From Micromonospora sp. WMMA1947 (GTDB lineage Bacteria > Actinomycetota > Actinomycetes > Mycobacteriales > Micromonosporaceae): DNA of 64,000 bases. Where the stretch lies: positions 4,731,001 to 4,795,000 of the forward strand of contig NZ_CP114909.1 in the NCBI RefSeq assembly GCF_027497355.1, read 5' to 3'. Made by a program: the position numbers and the translations under genes. Positions 35,834-46,076 of this stretch are shown one piece after another (the first letter of the stretch is position 1; every line of letters starts with the position of its first letter). The notes beneath the pieces are model-generated. The model did no database searches. It was given only the letters and a program-made list of their open reading frames with translations, and was not told the origin of the DNA.

Positions 35834-38800
35834 GTGCGCAGATTCGAGTTCGTGGGCGGCGGTTCGGCCAAGTTCTGGGAGGTCGGGCAGAGCGACACGA
35901 CGGTGACGGTCCGCTATGGATCGATCGGCGCGCAGGGCCGCACCCAGGTCAAGGAACTGGGCTCGCCGGCCGAGGCCGCCGCGCACGCCGACCGGCTGGT
36001 CGCGGAGAAACTGCGCAAGGGGTACGCCGAGACGACAGTCGCGCCCTCGGCCGGGCACACCGGAGCGCCCGCCGTCGAGCCGACTGCGCCGGGTCACGAC
36101 CCGGAAGCGGCCGGTGCCGATCCGGCCGGCACCGGTTCGGCCGGTAGCGACCCGGCCGGGGCGCTGTCGCCTGCCGGCGAGCTGCCGGACGAGGACGCGT
36201 TCGAGGTCCCGGGCGGCTGGCGACGGATGCTGATCCCGCGCCGGGACGGCACACCCGGCCCGGCCCTGCCGTCCGCCGCGAAAAGCCGCGCCGCCGGGCG
36301 GAAACTGCTGGACTCGCTGGCCGACCAGCTCGCCTCCACCGCACGGCTCTCCGTAGATCCGGAGCTGGGCCCGGCGCTGCGTGGCTACCTCGACGGCCGG
36401 CCCGGTCCGCTGGGCGGGGCGGCGCTGGTGGCGGCGGTGGGCATGGCGCTGGACTACCGGGTGCGCGACCAGCAGGGGCACGCCCTCGCCGACCTGCTGG
36501 TCGCCGACCTCGGCCCGGCCGGTGCTGCGGTCGCCGCGACCGAGCAGATCACCGTGGCGGCCGCCGGACACTCGTCCTCGTTTCCGCTGCGCCGCACCGA
36601 GGCGACGAACGCACACGGCTACAGTCACTGGCGACTGCGCCGGTCGGTGATGCGCCGGGTCCGCGCGCACCTCGCGGCAGCCGGTGACGGCGACTACGCC
36701 GCGGCCCACGCCGCACTGGTCCCGTACCGGTCCGGGCCGCTTCCGGTGCGGGCGGCCACCTCGTTCCTGCTGCCGACCGAGCGGGAGTGGGTGGCCCGGG
36801 ACGTGGCCGACGTGGCGCGCGAGGGGGGCCCGCTGCTCGCGGAGCTGCTGCTCTGCGCGGTCGACGACGTGGACGCCGTCCACGCCCTTGAGGGGCAGCA
36901 GACGGTCTACCGGCTGATGTACGACCTGGCGCCGATCGTCACCGCCACCGCGGCGGTCGGGTCACCGATCGCGCCGGTGCTGATCGGCTGGTTCGACCAC
37001 GAGCACGCCGGCGCGGACGCCCGGCAGCGGCTGGTGTCACTGCTGGCGGCCCTGCCCGGTGACGAGCCGATGGCGGCGCTGCTCGACCGGCTGGACCGCA
37101 GGTACGTCCCGCCCGCGCTGACGGAGATGCTGCGCCGTTTCCCGGTGCGCGGCGTGCGCCTGCTGTCCGCCGCCGCCGAGGGGCGCAGCCCGGCCGCGCG
37201 GGAGGCCGCCACCCTGCTGCGCGCGCACGTGCTGGCCAACCCGGCCGCTGTCGAGGCCGCGCTGCCGGCGCTGCGCCCGGCGCAGCGGGAACGGATCGAG
37301 CGGATCCACGCCGACACCTCCGCGCTGCCGGTCGCCGGGCCGGACCGCCTGCCGCCGGTGCTGGTGAGCCCGCCGTGGTCGGTCCGGCGCCCGCGAATCG
37401 ATCCGCCGGTGGTCGGCGAGCTGGAGCGGCCCGCCGGGTCCGCCATGGACTGGCTGCCGGGCGAGCGGGAACGGTGGGCGGCGGTCGTGCCCCGCTGGTC
37501 CGGCTACTGGAACGGGAACGACCTGAGCGTGCTGGCCGCGAAGATCGCTGCCGGGCGGGCCGACTCGCGTGAACAGATCTACTTCTTCGTCCGGGCGACC
37601 GGGGAACTGGCCCGGCCGCTGCTGCCGGCCTGGCGGCCCGACGAGTCCTGGGGCGCCGACGAGTGGATGTGCCGCCTCGTCGGCCGGTACGAGTTGGACG
37701 CGTTGCCTACCGCGCTGCACCTGGCTCGCACCGCGCCGAAGAGCGTCGGCGAGGTGCTGCTGCCGTATGCCGACGGGGAGGTCGCCGACCTGATGGCCGA
37801 CTGGCTCGACCGGCTCAAGACGGCCCGCCCGGTCGCCCGGGCCTGGCTGCGGCGGCACCCGGAGTACGCCGTGCGGGCGCTGCTGCCCGCCGCCCTGGGC
37901 GCGCCCGGCCCGCGCCGCCGGGCCGCCGAGCGGGCGCTGCGCCTGGTCGCCGCGGAGCACCGCGAGGTGCTCCTCGGCGTGGCCCGGGAGCACGGCGAGG
38001 AGGCGCTCGCCGCGGCCACCGCCATGCTCGACGCCGACCCGCTGGCCCAGCTTCCGGCCCGGATGCCGAGCCTGCCGGTGTGGCTGGACCCGGCGGTGCT
38101 GCCGCACGTGCTGCTGCGGGACCGCTCGGCGGCGCTGCCCGCCGATGCCGTCCGCCACCTCTGCACCATGCTCGCCATCTCCCCGCCCGGCGAGCCGTAC
38201 CCGGGGGTGGAGATCGTCCGCGCGGCCTGTGACACCGACTCGCTGGCGGAGTTCGCCTGGGCGCTGTTCGAGTGCTGGCAGGGCGCCGGCGCGCCGTCGA
38301 AGGACGGCTGGGCGTTCACCGGGCTGGGCCTGCTCGGCGACGACTCGACCGCGCGGCGGCTCGCGCCGCTGGTGCGGGCCTGGCCGGGCGAGAGCCAGCA
38401 CGCGCGGGCGGTGACCGGCCTGGAGGTGCTGGCGCAGATCGGCACCGACGTGGCGCTGATGCACCTCTACGGCATCTCCCAGAAGGTGAAGTTCCGGGGT
38501 CTGCGGGAGCAGGCCGCGCGCAAGGTCGGCGAGGTCGCCGACGTGCTGGGCCTGACGCCCGAGCAGCTCGGTGACCGGCTGGTCCCCGACCTCGGGCTGG
38601 ACGCCGACGGCAGCCTGGTCCTCGACTACGGGCCGCGCCGGTTCACCGTCGGCTTCGACGAGCAGCTCAAGCCGTACGTGGTGGACGGCGCCGGTGCACG
38701 CCGCAAGGACCTGCCCAAGCCCGGCGCCCGGGACGACGCCACGCTGGCGCCCGCCGCGCACAAGCGCTTCGCCGGCCTGAAGAAGGACGTCCGTACGCTT

Positions 38801-39508
38801 GCCGCCGACCAGATCCGCCGCTTCGAGACGGCGATGGTGACCGGGCGGCGCTGGCCGGCCGCGGACTTCCGCCGCTACTTCCTGTCCCACCCGTTGCTCT
38901 GGCACGTCGTCCGCCGGCTGGTCTGGGCCACAGTGGACGACAGCGGCCAGGTGGGCGCCGCGTTCCGGGTGGCCGAGGACCGCACGCTCGCCGACGTCGA
39001 CGACGAGACGTACGCGCTGCCTGATGACGCCACCGTCACCATCGCGCACCCGCTGCACCTCGGCGCGGCGGTGCCGGCCTGGGCGGAGGTCTTCGCCGAC
39101 TACGAGATCCTCCAGCCGTTCCCGCAACTCGGCCGCGAGGTCTTCCACCTGGACGAGGCCGAGCGCACGGAGAAACTGCTGCACCGGCACATGGGCGTCA
39201 CGGTCCCGGCCGGGCGGCTGCTCAGCCTGGAACGGCGGGGCTGGCGGCGCGGCACACCGCAGGACGCCGGCATCCAGAGCTGGCTGGAGCGCGAGGTCCC
39301 CGGCGGCCGGGCCGTGGTGATCGACCTCGACCCCGGCATCGCGGTCGGAATCGTCGACATGTTCCCCGACCAGAAGATCGAGGCGGTCTGGGTCAACGAC
39401 GTGCCGTACGGCGACTGGTTCCAGCGCGGCGGCAAGGTCCGCCTGCGCGACCTGGACGACGTCACCGTCTCCGAGGTGCTGCGCGACCTGGCGGAGGTGA
39501 CCCGGTGA
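35834..39508 (+). CDS. WGR and DUF4132 domain protein (YehI/MolR-like), first gene of yeh-type operon
   Basis: 1224 aa. Residues ~1-75 are a WGR domain (KFWEVGQSDTTVTVRYGSIG, then GRTQVKEL), a fold seen in PARPs and thought to bind nucleic acid or protein. Residues ~75-130 are a low-complexity Ala/Gly/Pro linker. The C-terminal ~200 residues (LKKDVRTLAADQIRRFETAM, then HPLLWHVVRRLVWAT, and a WVNDVPYGDWFQRGG end) are DUF4132, with a long helical repeat region between. Length and architecture match E. coli YehI. GTG 35834 follows an aaggag ribosome site. The stop overlaps the MoxR gene. Molecular function unknown. Confidence 0.87.
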   Translation: MRRFEFVGGGSAKFWEVGQSDTTVTVRYGSIGAQGRTQVKELGSPAEAAAHADRLVAEKLRKGYAETTVAPSAGHTGAPAVEPTAPGHDPEAAGADPAGTGSAGSDPAGALSPAGELPDEDAFEVPGGWRRMLIPRRDGTPGPALPSAAKSRAAGRKLLDSLADQLASTARLSVDPELGPALRGYLDGRPGPLGGAALVAAVGMALDYRVRDQQGHALADLLVADLGPAGAAVAATEQITVAAAGHSSSFPLRRTEATNAHGYSHWRLRRSVMRRVRAHLAAAGDGDYAAAHAALVPYRSGPLPVRAATSFLLPTEREWVARDVADVAREGGPLLAELLLCAVDDVDAVHALEGQQTVYRLMYDLAPIVTATAAVGSPIAPVLIGWFDHEHAGADARQRLVSLLAALPGDEPMAALLDRLDRRYVPPALTEMLRRFPVRGVRLLSAAAEGRSPAAREAATLLRAHVLANPAAVEAALPALRPAQRERIERIHADTSALPVAGPDRLPPVLVSPPWSVRRPRIDPPVVGELERPAGSAMDWLPGERERWAAVVPRWSGYWNGNDLSVLAAKIAAGRADSREQIYFFVRATGELARPLLPAWRPDESWGADEWMCRLVGRYELDALPTALHLARTAPKSVGEVLLPYADGEVADLMADWLDRLKTARPVARAWLRRHPEYAVRALLPAALGAPGPRRRAAERALRLVAAEHREVLLGVAREHGEEALAAATAMLDADPLAQLPARMPSLPVWLDPAVLPHVLLRDRSAALPADAVRHLCTMLAISPPGEPYPGVEIVRAACDTDSLAEFAWALFECWQGAGAPSKDGWAFTGLGLLGDDSTARRLAPLVRAWPGESQHARAVTGLEVLAQIGTDVALMHLYGISQKVKFRGLREQAARKVGEVADVLGLTPEQLGDRLVPDLGLDADGSLVLDYGPRRFTVGFDEQLKPYVVDGAGARRKDLPKPGARDDATLAPAAHKRFAGLKKDVRTLAADQIRRFETAMVTGRRWPAADFRRYFLSHPLLWHVVRRLVWATVDDSGQVGAAFRVAEDRTLADVDDETYALPDDATVTIAHPLHLGAAVPAWAEVFADYEILQPFPQLGREVFHLDEAERTEKLLHRHMGVTVPAGRLLSLERRGWRRGTPQDAGIQSWLEREVPGGRAVVIDLDPGIAVGIVDMFPDQKIEAVWVNDVPYGDWFQRGGKVRLRDLDDVTVSEVLRDLAEVTR

Positions 39509-40608
39509 CCGCGCTCGACCCGGCCGTCGAGCGGGCCCAGCGTCCCCCGGCCGAGGTGCGGTACGCCGACGAGCTGGCCGCGCTGGCCGCGAACGACAAC
39601 GACCCACGCCCGCCGGGCTGGCGGCTGAGCCTGCGCGCCGCGCGCCGGTTCATCCTCGGTGACCCGGCGGCCGGGATCCGGCGCAAGTTCGTCGGCGACC
39701 CGTCGCTGATCGACCGGGCACTGGTGGCGCTGGCGACCAGCCGCGGCCTGATGCTCGTGGGCGAGCCCGGCACCGCCAAGTCGTTGCTGTCCGAACTGCT
39801 CGCCGCCGCGGTCAGCGGCGACTCCACGCTCACCATCCAGGGCGGCGCGGCCACCACCGAGGACCAGATCCGCTACTCGTGGAACTACGCGCTGCTGGTC
39901 GCCGACGGCCCGTCGCCGCGTGCGCTGGTGCCGGCGCCGCTGCTGCGCGGCATGGCCGAGGGGCGGGTGGTCCGCTTCGAGGAGATCACCCGCTGCCCGC
40001 TGGAGGTGCAGGACTGCCTGCTGTCCCCGCTGTCGGACCGGGTCCTCGCCATTCCGGAGCTGCCGGGCGCCGACGCCATGGTGTTCGCCCGCGAGGGCTT
40101 CAACGTGATCGCCACCGCGAACACCCGGGACCGGGGCGTCAACGAGATGAGCGCCGCGATGAAGCGGCGGTTCAACTTCGAGACCGTCTTCCCGATTCCC
40201 GACCTCGGCACCGAGCTGGAACTGGTCGAGGCCGAGGCGGGCGAGCTGCTGCGGCGCTCCGGCGTGACCGCGCCACCCCGGCGGGACCTGCTGGAGGTGC
40301 TGGTCACCACGTTCCGGGAGCTGCGGACCGGGATCACCGAACGCGGCGACGCGATGGAGCGGCTGTCGGCGGTGATGAGCACCGCCGAGGCGGTCTCGGT
40401 GGCGCACGCGGTCGGGCTGCGCGGCTGGTTCCTGCGCGGTGAGCCCGGCGACGCCGCCGACCTGGTGGCCTGCCTGGCCGGCACCGCCGCGAAGGACGAC
40501 GCGGAGGACCTGGCCCGGCTGCGGCGATACCTGGAGCAGCAGGTGTCGCGACGCTCCGGCGCGCAGTGGCGGGCGGTGCACGACGCCCGGCACCTGCTGC
40601 CCGGGTGA
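39505..40608 (+). CDS. MoxR-type AAA+ ATPase (YehL-like)
   Basis: 367 aa. Walker A is GEPGTAKSLL, Walker B is VVRFEEITR, sensor 1 is IATANTRDRG, and the KRRFNFE segment contains the arginine finger. MoxR ATPases work as chaperones that load metals or assemble complexes together with a VWA-domain partner, and such a partner is encoded two genes downstream. GTG 39505 overlaps the WGR gene and the stop overlaps the DUF5682 gene, so all are cotranslated. Confidence 0.92.
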   Translation: MTALDPAVERAQRPPAEVRYADELAALAANDNDPRPPGWRLSLRAARRFILGDPAAGIRRKFVGDPSLIDRALVALATSRGLMLVGEPGTAKSLLSELLAAAVSGDSTLTIQGGAATTEDQIRYSWNYALLVADGPSPRALVPAPLLRGMAEGRVVRFEEITRCPLEVQDCLLSPLSDRVLAIPELPGADAMVFAREGFNVIATANTRDRGVNEMSAAMKRRFNFETVFPIPDLGTELELVEAEAGELLRRSGVTAPPRRDLLEVLVTTFRELRTGITERGDAMERLSAVMSTAEAVSVAHAVGLRGWFLRGEPGDAADLVACLAGTAAKDDAEDLARLRRYLEQQVSRRSGAQWRAVHDARHLLPG

Positions 40609-42905
40609 GCGCCGTCGAGGCGCCCGGCGGCGTCACGTTCCTCGGCGTCCGGCACCACAGCCCGGCCTGCGCCCGGCTGGTCGCCGCCACGGTGGCGCGG
40701 CTGCGCCCGGCGTACGTGCTGGTGGAGGGGCCGGCGGACCTGAACGGGCGGATGGACGAGCTGCTGCTCGACCACCAGCTGCCGATCGCCGTGTTCACCG
40801 CGCACCGCGACGGCATGCGGCGGCACGCCTCTTGGAGCCCCTTCTGCGCGTACTCGCCGGAGTGGGTGGCGCTGACCGCCGGGCGGGAGGTGGGCGCGCA
40901 GCTGCGCTTCATCGACCTGCCCGCGTGGCATCCCGCGCTGTCCGACCGCGCCAACCGGTACGCCGACGCCGACGAGCGGTACGCCGAGGCGGTCCGCCGG
41001 CTGTGCGCCACCCTCGCCGTGGACAACGTGGACGCGCTCTGGGACCACCTGTTCGAGATCGGTCCGGACGACGGGCTGGCCGAGCGCCTCGACACGTACT
41101 TCGACCTGCTGCGCGGCGAGTCGGCGGCGGGGGATGACGACACCGCCCGGGAGGCGTACATGGCCCGCTGGGTACGCGCCGCCCGGCGCCGGGCCGCCGG
41201 CCGGCCGGTGCTGGTGGTGACCGGCGGTTTCCACCGTCCCGCCCTGGTCCGGCTCACCGCCGGCGACGACGCAGCGGACGACGACTGGCCGGAGGTCCCC
41301 GCCCCCGCACCGGACGCGGTGGCGGGCAGCTACCTCGTGCCGTACTCGTTCCGGCGCCTCGACGCCTTCGTCGGCTACCAGTCCGGCATGCCCTCCCCGG
41401 CGTACTACCAGCGGGTCTGGGAGGACGGCCCGCGCCGGGCCGCGGAGGCGCTCACCGAGGCGGTGGCGGCCCGGCTGCGCGCCCGGCGGCAGCCGGTCTC
41501 CACCGCCGACCTGATCGCCGCCCGGAGCATGGCCGGCGGCTTGGCCCGGCTGCGCGGCCACGCCCACCCGGGCCGGGTCGACGTGCTCGACGCTCTGGTG
41601 TCCGCGCTGGTCACCGACGCGCTCGACCAGCCGCTGCCGTGGGCGACCCGGGGCACCCTGGCACCCGGCGCCCACCCGGTGGTGGTGGAGATGGTCGCAG
41701 CGCTCAGCGGTGACCGGGTCGGTCGGCTGCACCCGGACACGCCGCTGCCGCCGCTCGTGCACGACGTCGACGCCGAGCTGGCACGGCACCGGATCGATCC
41801 GCACGAGACGGTCGAGCTGGACCTGACCGACGCCGCCGACCTGGCCCGCAGCCGCCTGCTGCACCGGCTGCGGCTGCTCGACGTGCCCGGCCACACCCGC
41901 GACAGCGGCCCGCGCGTGGGCGCGGACGCGCTGCTCACCGAACGCTGGTCGCCCGCGCCGTCGGCGGACCGGCTCGCCCGGGTGATCGAGGCCGGTGGGT
42001 ACGGGCCGACCGTCACCGACGCCGTCACCGCCCGGATCGAGGAACGGGTGACGCTGCTCGGCGCGGACGTCGACGCGCTCGCCACGACGCTGTTCGACAC
42101 CGCGCTGGCCGGGCTGCCCGAGCACTCCACCCGCACGCTCACCGCGATCGCCCGCGCCACCGGCGGGGTCACCGACCTGCGGGCGCTGGGCCGGGCGCTC
42201 GCAGTGGCGCTGGCGCTGTGGCGGCACGACCGGCTGCTCGGCAGCGCCGGGACGGCCCCGCTGGGCGCGCTGATCACCGCCGCCGTACGCCGGGCGCTCT
42301 GGCTCGTCGAGGGCGTGCGCGCCGCTGCCGCCCCGGCCGACCCGGGACGGCTCACCGTGCTCGTCGCGGTCCGGGACGCGGTCCGCCACGCCGGCCCGGC
42401 GCTCGGGCTCGACCGGGACGGCGTGCTGGCAGTGGCCGGGCGGGTGGCGGCCGACGCGGCGGCCCCGCCGGACCTGCGCGGCGCGGCGCTGGGCCTGACC
42501 TGGTCGCTGGGGGACGTGCCGGACGTCGCCCGCGCGGTCCGGGCGGTGGCCGCGCCGGACATGCTCGGCGACTGGCTGGGCGGGCTGTTCGCACTGGCCC
42601 GGGAGGAGGTGGTGGCGGGCGACGCGGCACTGCTGACCGTGGTGGACGAGCTGCTCGCCTCGATGGGCGCGCACGACTTCCTGGTGGCGCTGCCGGCGTT
42701 GCGGCAGGCGTTCGGCTGGTTCCCGCCCCGGGAACGGGCCGAGGTGGCCCGGCACGTGCAGACGCTGCGCGGCGGCGACGCGCCCCCCGGTGACCTGCTG
42801 CGGCTGGACGCCGACCCGCTGCTGGTGGCCGCCGCCCGCGCGGTGGAGGAGCGGGTCGACGCGGTGCTGACCCGGGAAGGGCTGTGGGAGGGTGACGGAA
42901 CGTGA
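40605..42905 (+). CDS. DUF5682 family protein (YehM-like)
   Basis: 766 aa from GTG 40605. The N-terminal text TFLGVRHHSPACARLVAATV and YVLVEGPADLNGRMDELLLD is the hallmark of DUF5682, reminiscent of TraB/GumN-like proteins (conserved His and Glu near the N terminus). The rest is helical. Function unknown; it is the invariant middle gene of MoxR-VWA-SWIM operons. Overlaps both neighbours by 4 bp. Confidence 0.85.
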   Translation: MSAVEAPGGVTFLGVRHHSPACARLVAATVARLRPAYVLVEGPADLNGRMDELLLDHQLPIAVFTAHRDGMRRHASWSPFCAYSPEWVALTAGREVGAQLRFIDLPAWHPALSDRANRYADADERYAEAVRRLCATLAVDNVDALWDHLFEIGPDDGLAERLDTYFDLLRGESAAGDDDTAREAYMARWVRAARRRAAGRPVLVVTGGFHRPALVRLTAGDDAADDDWPEVPAPAPDAVAGSYLVPYSFRRLDAFVGYQSGMPSPAYYQRVWEDGPRRAAEALTEAVAARLRARRQPVSTADLIAARSMAGGLARLRGHAHPGRVDVLDALVSALVTDALDQPLPWATRGTLAPGAHPVVVEMVAALSGDRVGRLHPDTPLPPLVHDVDAELARHRIDPHETVELDLTDAADLARSRLLHRLRLLDVPGHTRDSGPRVGADALLTERWSPAPSADRLARVIEAGGYGPTVTDAVTARIEERVTLLGADVDALATTLFDTALAGLPEHSTRTLTAIARATGGVTDLRALGRALAVALALWRHDRLLGSAGTAPLGALITAAVRRALWLVEGVRAAAAPADPGRLTVLVAVRDAVRHAGPALGLDRDGVLAVAGRVAADAAAPPDLRGAALGLTWSLGDVPDVARAVRAVAAPDMLGDWLGGLFALAREEVVAGDAALLTVVDELLASMGAHDFLVALPALRQAFGWFPPRERAEVARHVQTLRGGDAPPGDLLRLDADPLLVAAARAVEERVDAVLTREGLWEGDGT

Positions 42906-44014
42906 GCGACCCGATGCGGGAACGCTGGCGGCTGGTGCTCGGCGACGCCGCGCAGGACAGCCTGGGCGGTCTGTCGGCCGACGCGGCCGGCCGGGACGCG
43001 GCGCTGGACTGGCTCTACGGCCGCGACGCCGAACTGGGTCGCCGCGACGTGCGGCGCGGCGGGTCCGGCCCGTCGGTGCTGACCACAGTGGACTGGCTCG
43101 ACGGGATCACCCGGCTGTTCCCGAAGGAGACGGTGCAACGGCTGGAGCGCGACGCGGTCGAGCGGTACGGCATCCACGACGTCGTCACCGACCCGGCGGT
43201 GCTGGCCCGGGTCGAGCCGAACCCGGCGCTGCTGCGCGCGGTGCTGCGCACCAAGCACCTGATGAACCCGGACGTGCTGCGGCTGGCCCGCAAGCTGGTC
43301 GAGGCGGTGGTGCGGCAACTTGTCGAACGGCTGGCCGCGGAGGTGCGGCAGTCGTTCTCCGGGCCCCGGGCGCGCCGCCCCAGCCGCTTCCGGCAGGCCC
43401 GTAACTTCGACGTCCGGCGTACCATCCGGGCGAACCTGGCGCACTGGCGGCCGGACGAGCGCCGCCTGCACGTACGGCAGCCGCACTTCTTCTCCCGCAC
43501 CCGCCGCCACCTCGACCGCTGGCAGGTGATCCTGCTGGTGGACCAGTCCGGTTCGATGCTCGGCTCGGTGATCCACGCCGCGGTGACCGCCGCCTGCCTG
43601 TGGGGGCTGCCGGGCGTCCGCACCCACCTGGTCGCCTTCGACACCGACGTGGTCGACCTGACCTCCGACGTGGACGACCCGGTGGAGCTGCTGATGAAGG
43701 TGCAGCTCGGCGGCGGCACCGACATCGCCCGCGCGGTCGCGTACGGCGCGCAGCTGGTGGAGAACCCGCGCCGGACCATCGTCGCGCTGGTGTCCGACTT
43801 CTACGAGGGCGGCGACGCCGGGCGGCTGGTCCGGTCGGTGCGGCAGCTCGTGGAGCAGGGCACGCACGTGCTGGCCCTCGCGGCGCTGGACGAGGAGGCC
43901 GACCCGGCGTACGACAGGGCCACCGCCCAGCGGCTCGCGGACGTGGGCGCGGCGGTAGGCGCGATGACGCCCGGCGAGCTGGCCGCGTTCGTGGCCGAGC
44001 ACGTGGGCCGGTAG
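42902..44014 (+). CDS. VWA domain protein (YehP/CoxE-like)
   Basis: 370 aa. The C-terminal VWA domain (from ~200) has the complete MIDAS: LLVDQSGSMLGS (DxSxS), the Thr in GGGTDIARAV and Asp in LVSDFYEGGD. The N-terminal half is helical with basic patches (RARRPSRFRQARNFDVRRT). VWA proteins beside MoxR ATPases bind metal-dependent protein targets. GTG 42902 overlaps DUF5682; 10 bp separates it from the SWIM gene. Confidence 0.9.
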   Translation: MSDPMRERWRLVLGDAAQDSLGGLSADAAGRDAALDWLYGRDAELGRRDVRRGGSGPSVLTTVDWLDGITRLFPKETVQRLERDAVERYGIHDVVTDPAVLARVEPNPALLRAVLRTKHLMNPDVLRLARKLVEAVVRQLVERLAAEVRQSFSGPRARRPSRFRQARNFDVRRTIRANLAHWRPDERRLHVRQPHFFSRTRRHLDRWQVILLVDQSGSMLGSVIHAAVTAACLWGLPGVRTHLVAFDTDVVDLTSDVDDPVELLMKVQLGGGTDIARAVAYGAQLVENPRRTIVALVSDFYEGGDAGRLVRSVRQLVEQGTHVLALAALDEEADPAYDRATAQRLADVGAAVGAMTPGELAAFVAEHVGR

Positions 44015-44024
44015 GGGGACCGCC

Positions 44025-46043
44025 ATGACCCGAGACGACCTGATCGCGCTCACCCCGGACGTGCTCGCCGCGCTGAGCAACAGGGGCCTGGTGAAGCGGG
44101 CCACCAGGGAGGTCGACGCCGGTGAGCGTCCCGCGCTCACCGTGGACGCCGACGGGGCGGTGCGTGCCGCGTACCCGGACGGGGTGACGGCGACGCTTCC
44201 CGCGGGTGCCGGCCTGGCAGCCGGGATCTGCTCCTGCCCGGCACCCGGCGTCTGCCGGCACCTGCTCGCCGTCGTGCTGACGTACCAGCGCACGCACGGC
44301 GACGCCCCGGGCCGCGAGGCCGCGCCCGACCGGAACGCCGGGCCGGGCCACGACGCCCCGCCCGGCCGGGAGGATGCCGGAGGCGAGCCGTGGCGGTGGT
44401 CGCCGGGCGATGTCACCGACGAGGAACTGGCCGCCGCGATCGGTGCCCCCGCGCTCGCCGCCGCGCAGCGGCGCCGTCGGCGCGGCTACACCGCCGTGGT
44501 CCACCGGCCCGACGCCGCCGACCCGGTCCCGCGCGTGGAGCTGCCCACCGGCACGGTCCGCTTCCTGGTGCCGCGCCAGGTCGGGTACGCGCGCGGCGAC
44601 GCGGCCGACGACGGCGGCGAGGCGATCGCCCTCGCGGTGTGGGCGTGCCGGACGGCCGACCGGGAGCAGCCGGACCGCCCCGAGGCGCAGGTACGCGTCG
44701 GCGGCGCGGCCACCGTGACGGACCATCCGGCGCTGAACGCGGCGGTGGCGCTGGCCGCCGACGTGCTGCTGACCGGGGCCGCGCACCTGGGCTCCGGCGT
44801 GGACGCCCGGCTGGCGGCGGCCCGGCGCGACCTCGACGCGGCAGGTCTGCGCTGGCCGCTGCTGGCGGTGGAGGACCTGACCGGGCAGCTGGAGGCGTAC
44901 GCGGCGCGCGGCGCCCGCTACCGGCCGGAGACCCTCGCCGACCTGCTCGCCGAACTGCCCGCCCGGCGGCGCGCGGTCGTCAACGCCGGCGCCACCCCAC
45001 CGGAGCGGGTGCTCGGCACCCACGAGCCGGCGGAGACGCCGCTACGGCGGGTGCGCCTGACCGGCCTCGGCGCCCGGGTCCGTGAGAGCGGCGGCGAGGT
45101 GGGTGTGGACGTGGTGCTCGCCCACCCGGCGGCCGTCTCCGTGCTGGTGCTGCGCCGCGCCTACTCCGTCACCGACGACGGCACGCCGCCCGGCCACGAG
45201 CTGGCCGGGCGGCGGGTCACCGGCACCACGCTCGGCGCGCTGGCCACCGGCAACGTGGTCTCCGAGTCGGCGGTGCGCAGCGCCGCGCATCAGCTCCGGT
45301 TCGCCGCCGGGCGGCTGGCCCGCACCACAGTCACCCCCGGCACCGGGTCGTGGTCCGAGCTGCCGCCCGGCCTGCTCACCGGCGACCCGGACGCGCTCGC
45401 CGCCGAGATGGCCGGTCGGCCACCCCGGCTATTGCGCCCCCGCACCGCCGCCGAGTCGGTGCGGGTCCTGGCGCTCGGCGAGGTGCGCGCCATCGGGTAC
45501 GCGGCCGGCGAGCAGCGCCTGCACGCCACGGTGACCGGGGCCGACGGCGGCACGGCGACGATCACCGCCACCCACCACGCCGCCGCCCCGGGCGCACTCG
45601 ACGCGCTCGCGGCGGCGCTGGACGGCACGCACGGGCCGCCGCGCTTCGTCAGCGGGACGGTCCGCCGGGGTGCCGACGGGCTGGTCGTCGAGCCGCTGGC
45701 GGTGGTCGCCGACGTTGTGGTCGTACCCGATCTGGCGCCCGGGGTGGGCGACGGGCGGCTGGCCGGCGCGGTCGAAGCCCGACCTGACCCGGTCGCGGCT
45801 GTCCTCGGTACGGCGTCGGCGCTGCTCGCCCAGGCCGCGCACACCGGCCTGCGGAACCTGCCGGCGAGCTTCCCGGACCGGCTGCGCGCGACGGCCGCCG
45901 CGCTCGGCGGAGCCGGCCTGGAGCGCTGCGGCGCGACGCTGGCCGGGCTGGCGGCAGCGCTCGGCGCCGACCCCGGCGAACCGGCGGTACGGGCCTGGGT
46001 GGACGCCTGGATCCGGTTGTCCGTCACGGCGGAGTCCCGGTGA
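44025..46043 (+). CDS. SWIM zinc-finger protein (YehQ-like)
   Basis: 672 aa. The SWIM motif CxCx(n)CxH is CSCPAPGVCRHLLAVVL near residue 66. The remaining ~580 residues have no motif I recognise. SWIM domains bind DNA or protein. Last gene of the five-gene operon; ATG 44025 has ggggaccgcc upstream. Matches E. coli YehQ in position and domain. Confidence 0.85.
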   Translation: MTRDDLIALTPDVLAALSNRGLVKRATREVDAGERPALTVDADGAVRAAYPDGVTATLPAGAGLAAGICSCPAPGVCRHLLAVVLTYQRTHGDAPGREAAPDRNAGPGHDAPPGREDAGGEPWRWSPGDVTDEELAAAIGAPALAAAQRRRRRGYTAVVHRPDAADPVPRVELPTGTVRFLVPRQVGYARGDAADDGGEAIALAVWACRTADREQPDRPEAQVRVGGAATVTDHPALNAAVALAADVLLTGAAHLGSGVDARLAAARRDLDAAGLRWPLLAVEDLTGQLEAYAARGARYRPETLADLLAELPARRRAVVNAGATPPERVLGTHEPAETPLRRVRLTGLGARVRESGGEVGVDVVLAHPAAVSVLVLRRAYSVTDDGTPPGHELAGRRVTGTTLGALATGNVVSESAVRSAAHQLRFAAGRLARTTVTPGTGSWSELPPGLLTGDPDALAAEMAGRPPRLLRPRTAAESVRVLALGEVRAIGYAAGEQRLHATVTGADGGTATITATHHAAAPGALDALAAALDGTHGPPRFVSGTVRRGADGLVVEPLAVVADVVVVPDLAPGVGDGRLAGAVEARPDPVAAVLGTASALLAQAAHTGLRNLPASFPDRLRATAAALGGAGLERCGATLAGLAAALGADPGEPAVRAWVDAWIRLSVTAESR

Positions 46044-46076
46044 GCCGGTCCCCACCGCGGAAAGGATCGCTACGGT

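Noticed and set aside
35834..46043. Calling the MoxR-VWA-SWIM operon an anti-phage system
   Set aside because: No toxin, nuclease or mobile-element genes adjoin it; the sequence alone shows only domain order and does not support a defence label.
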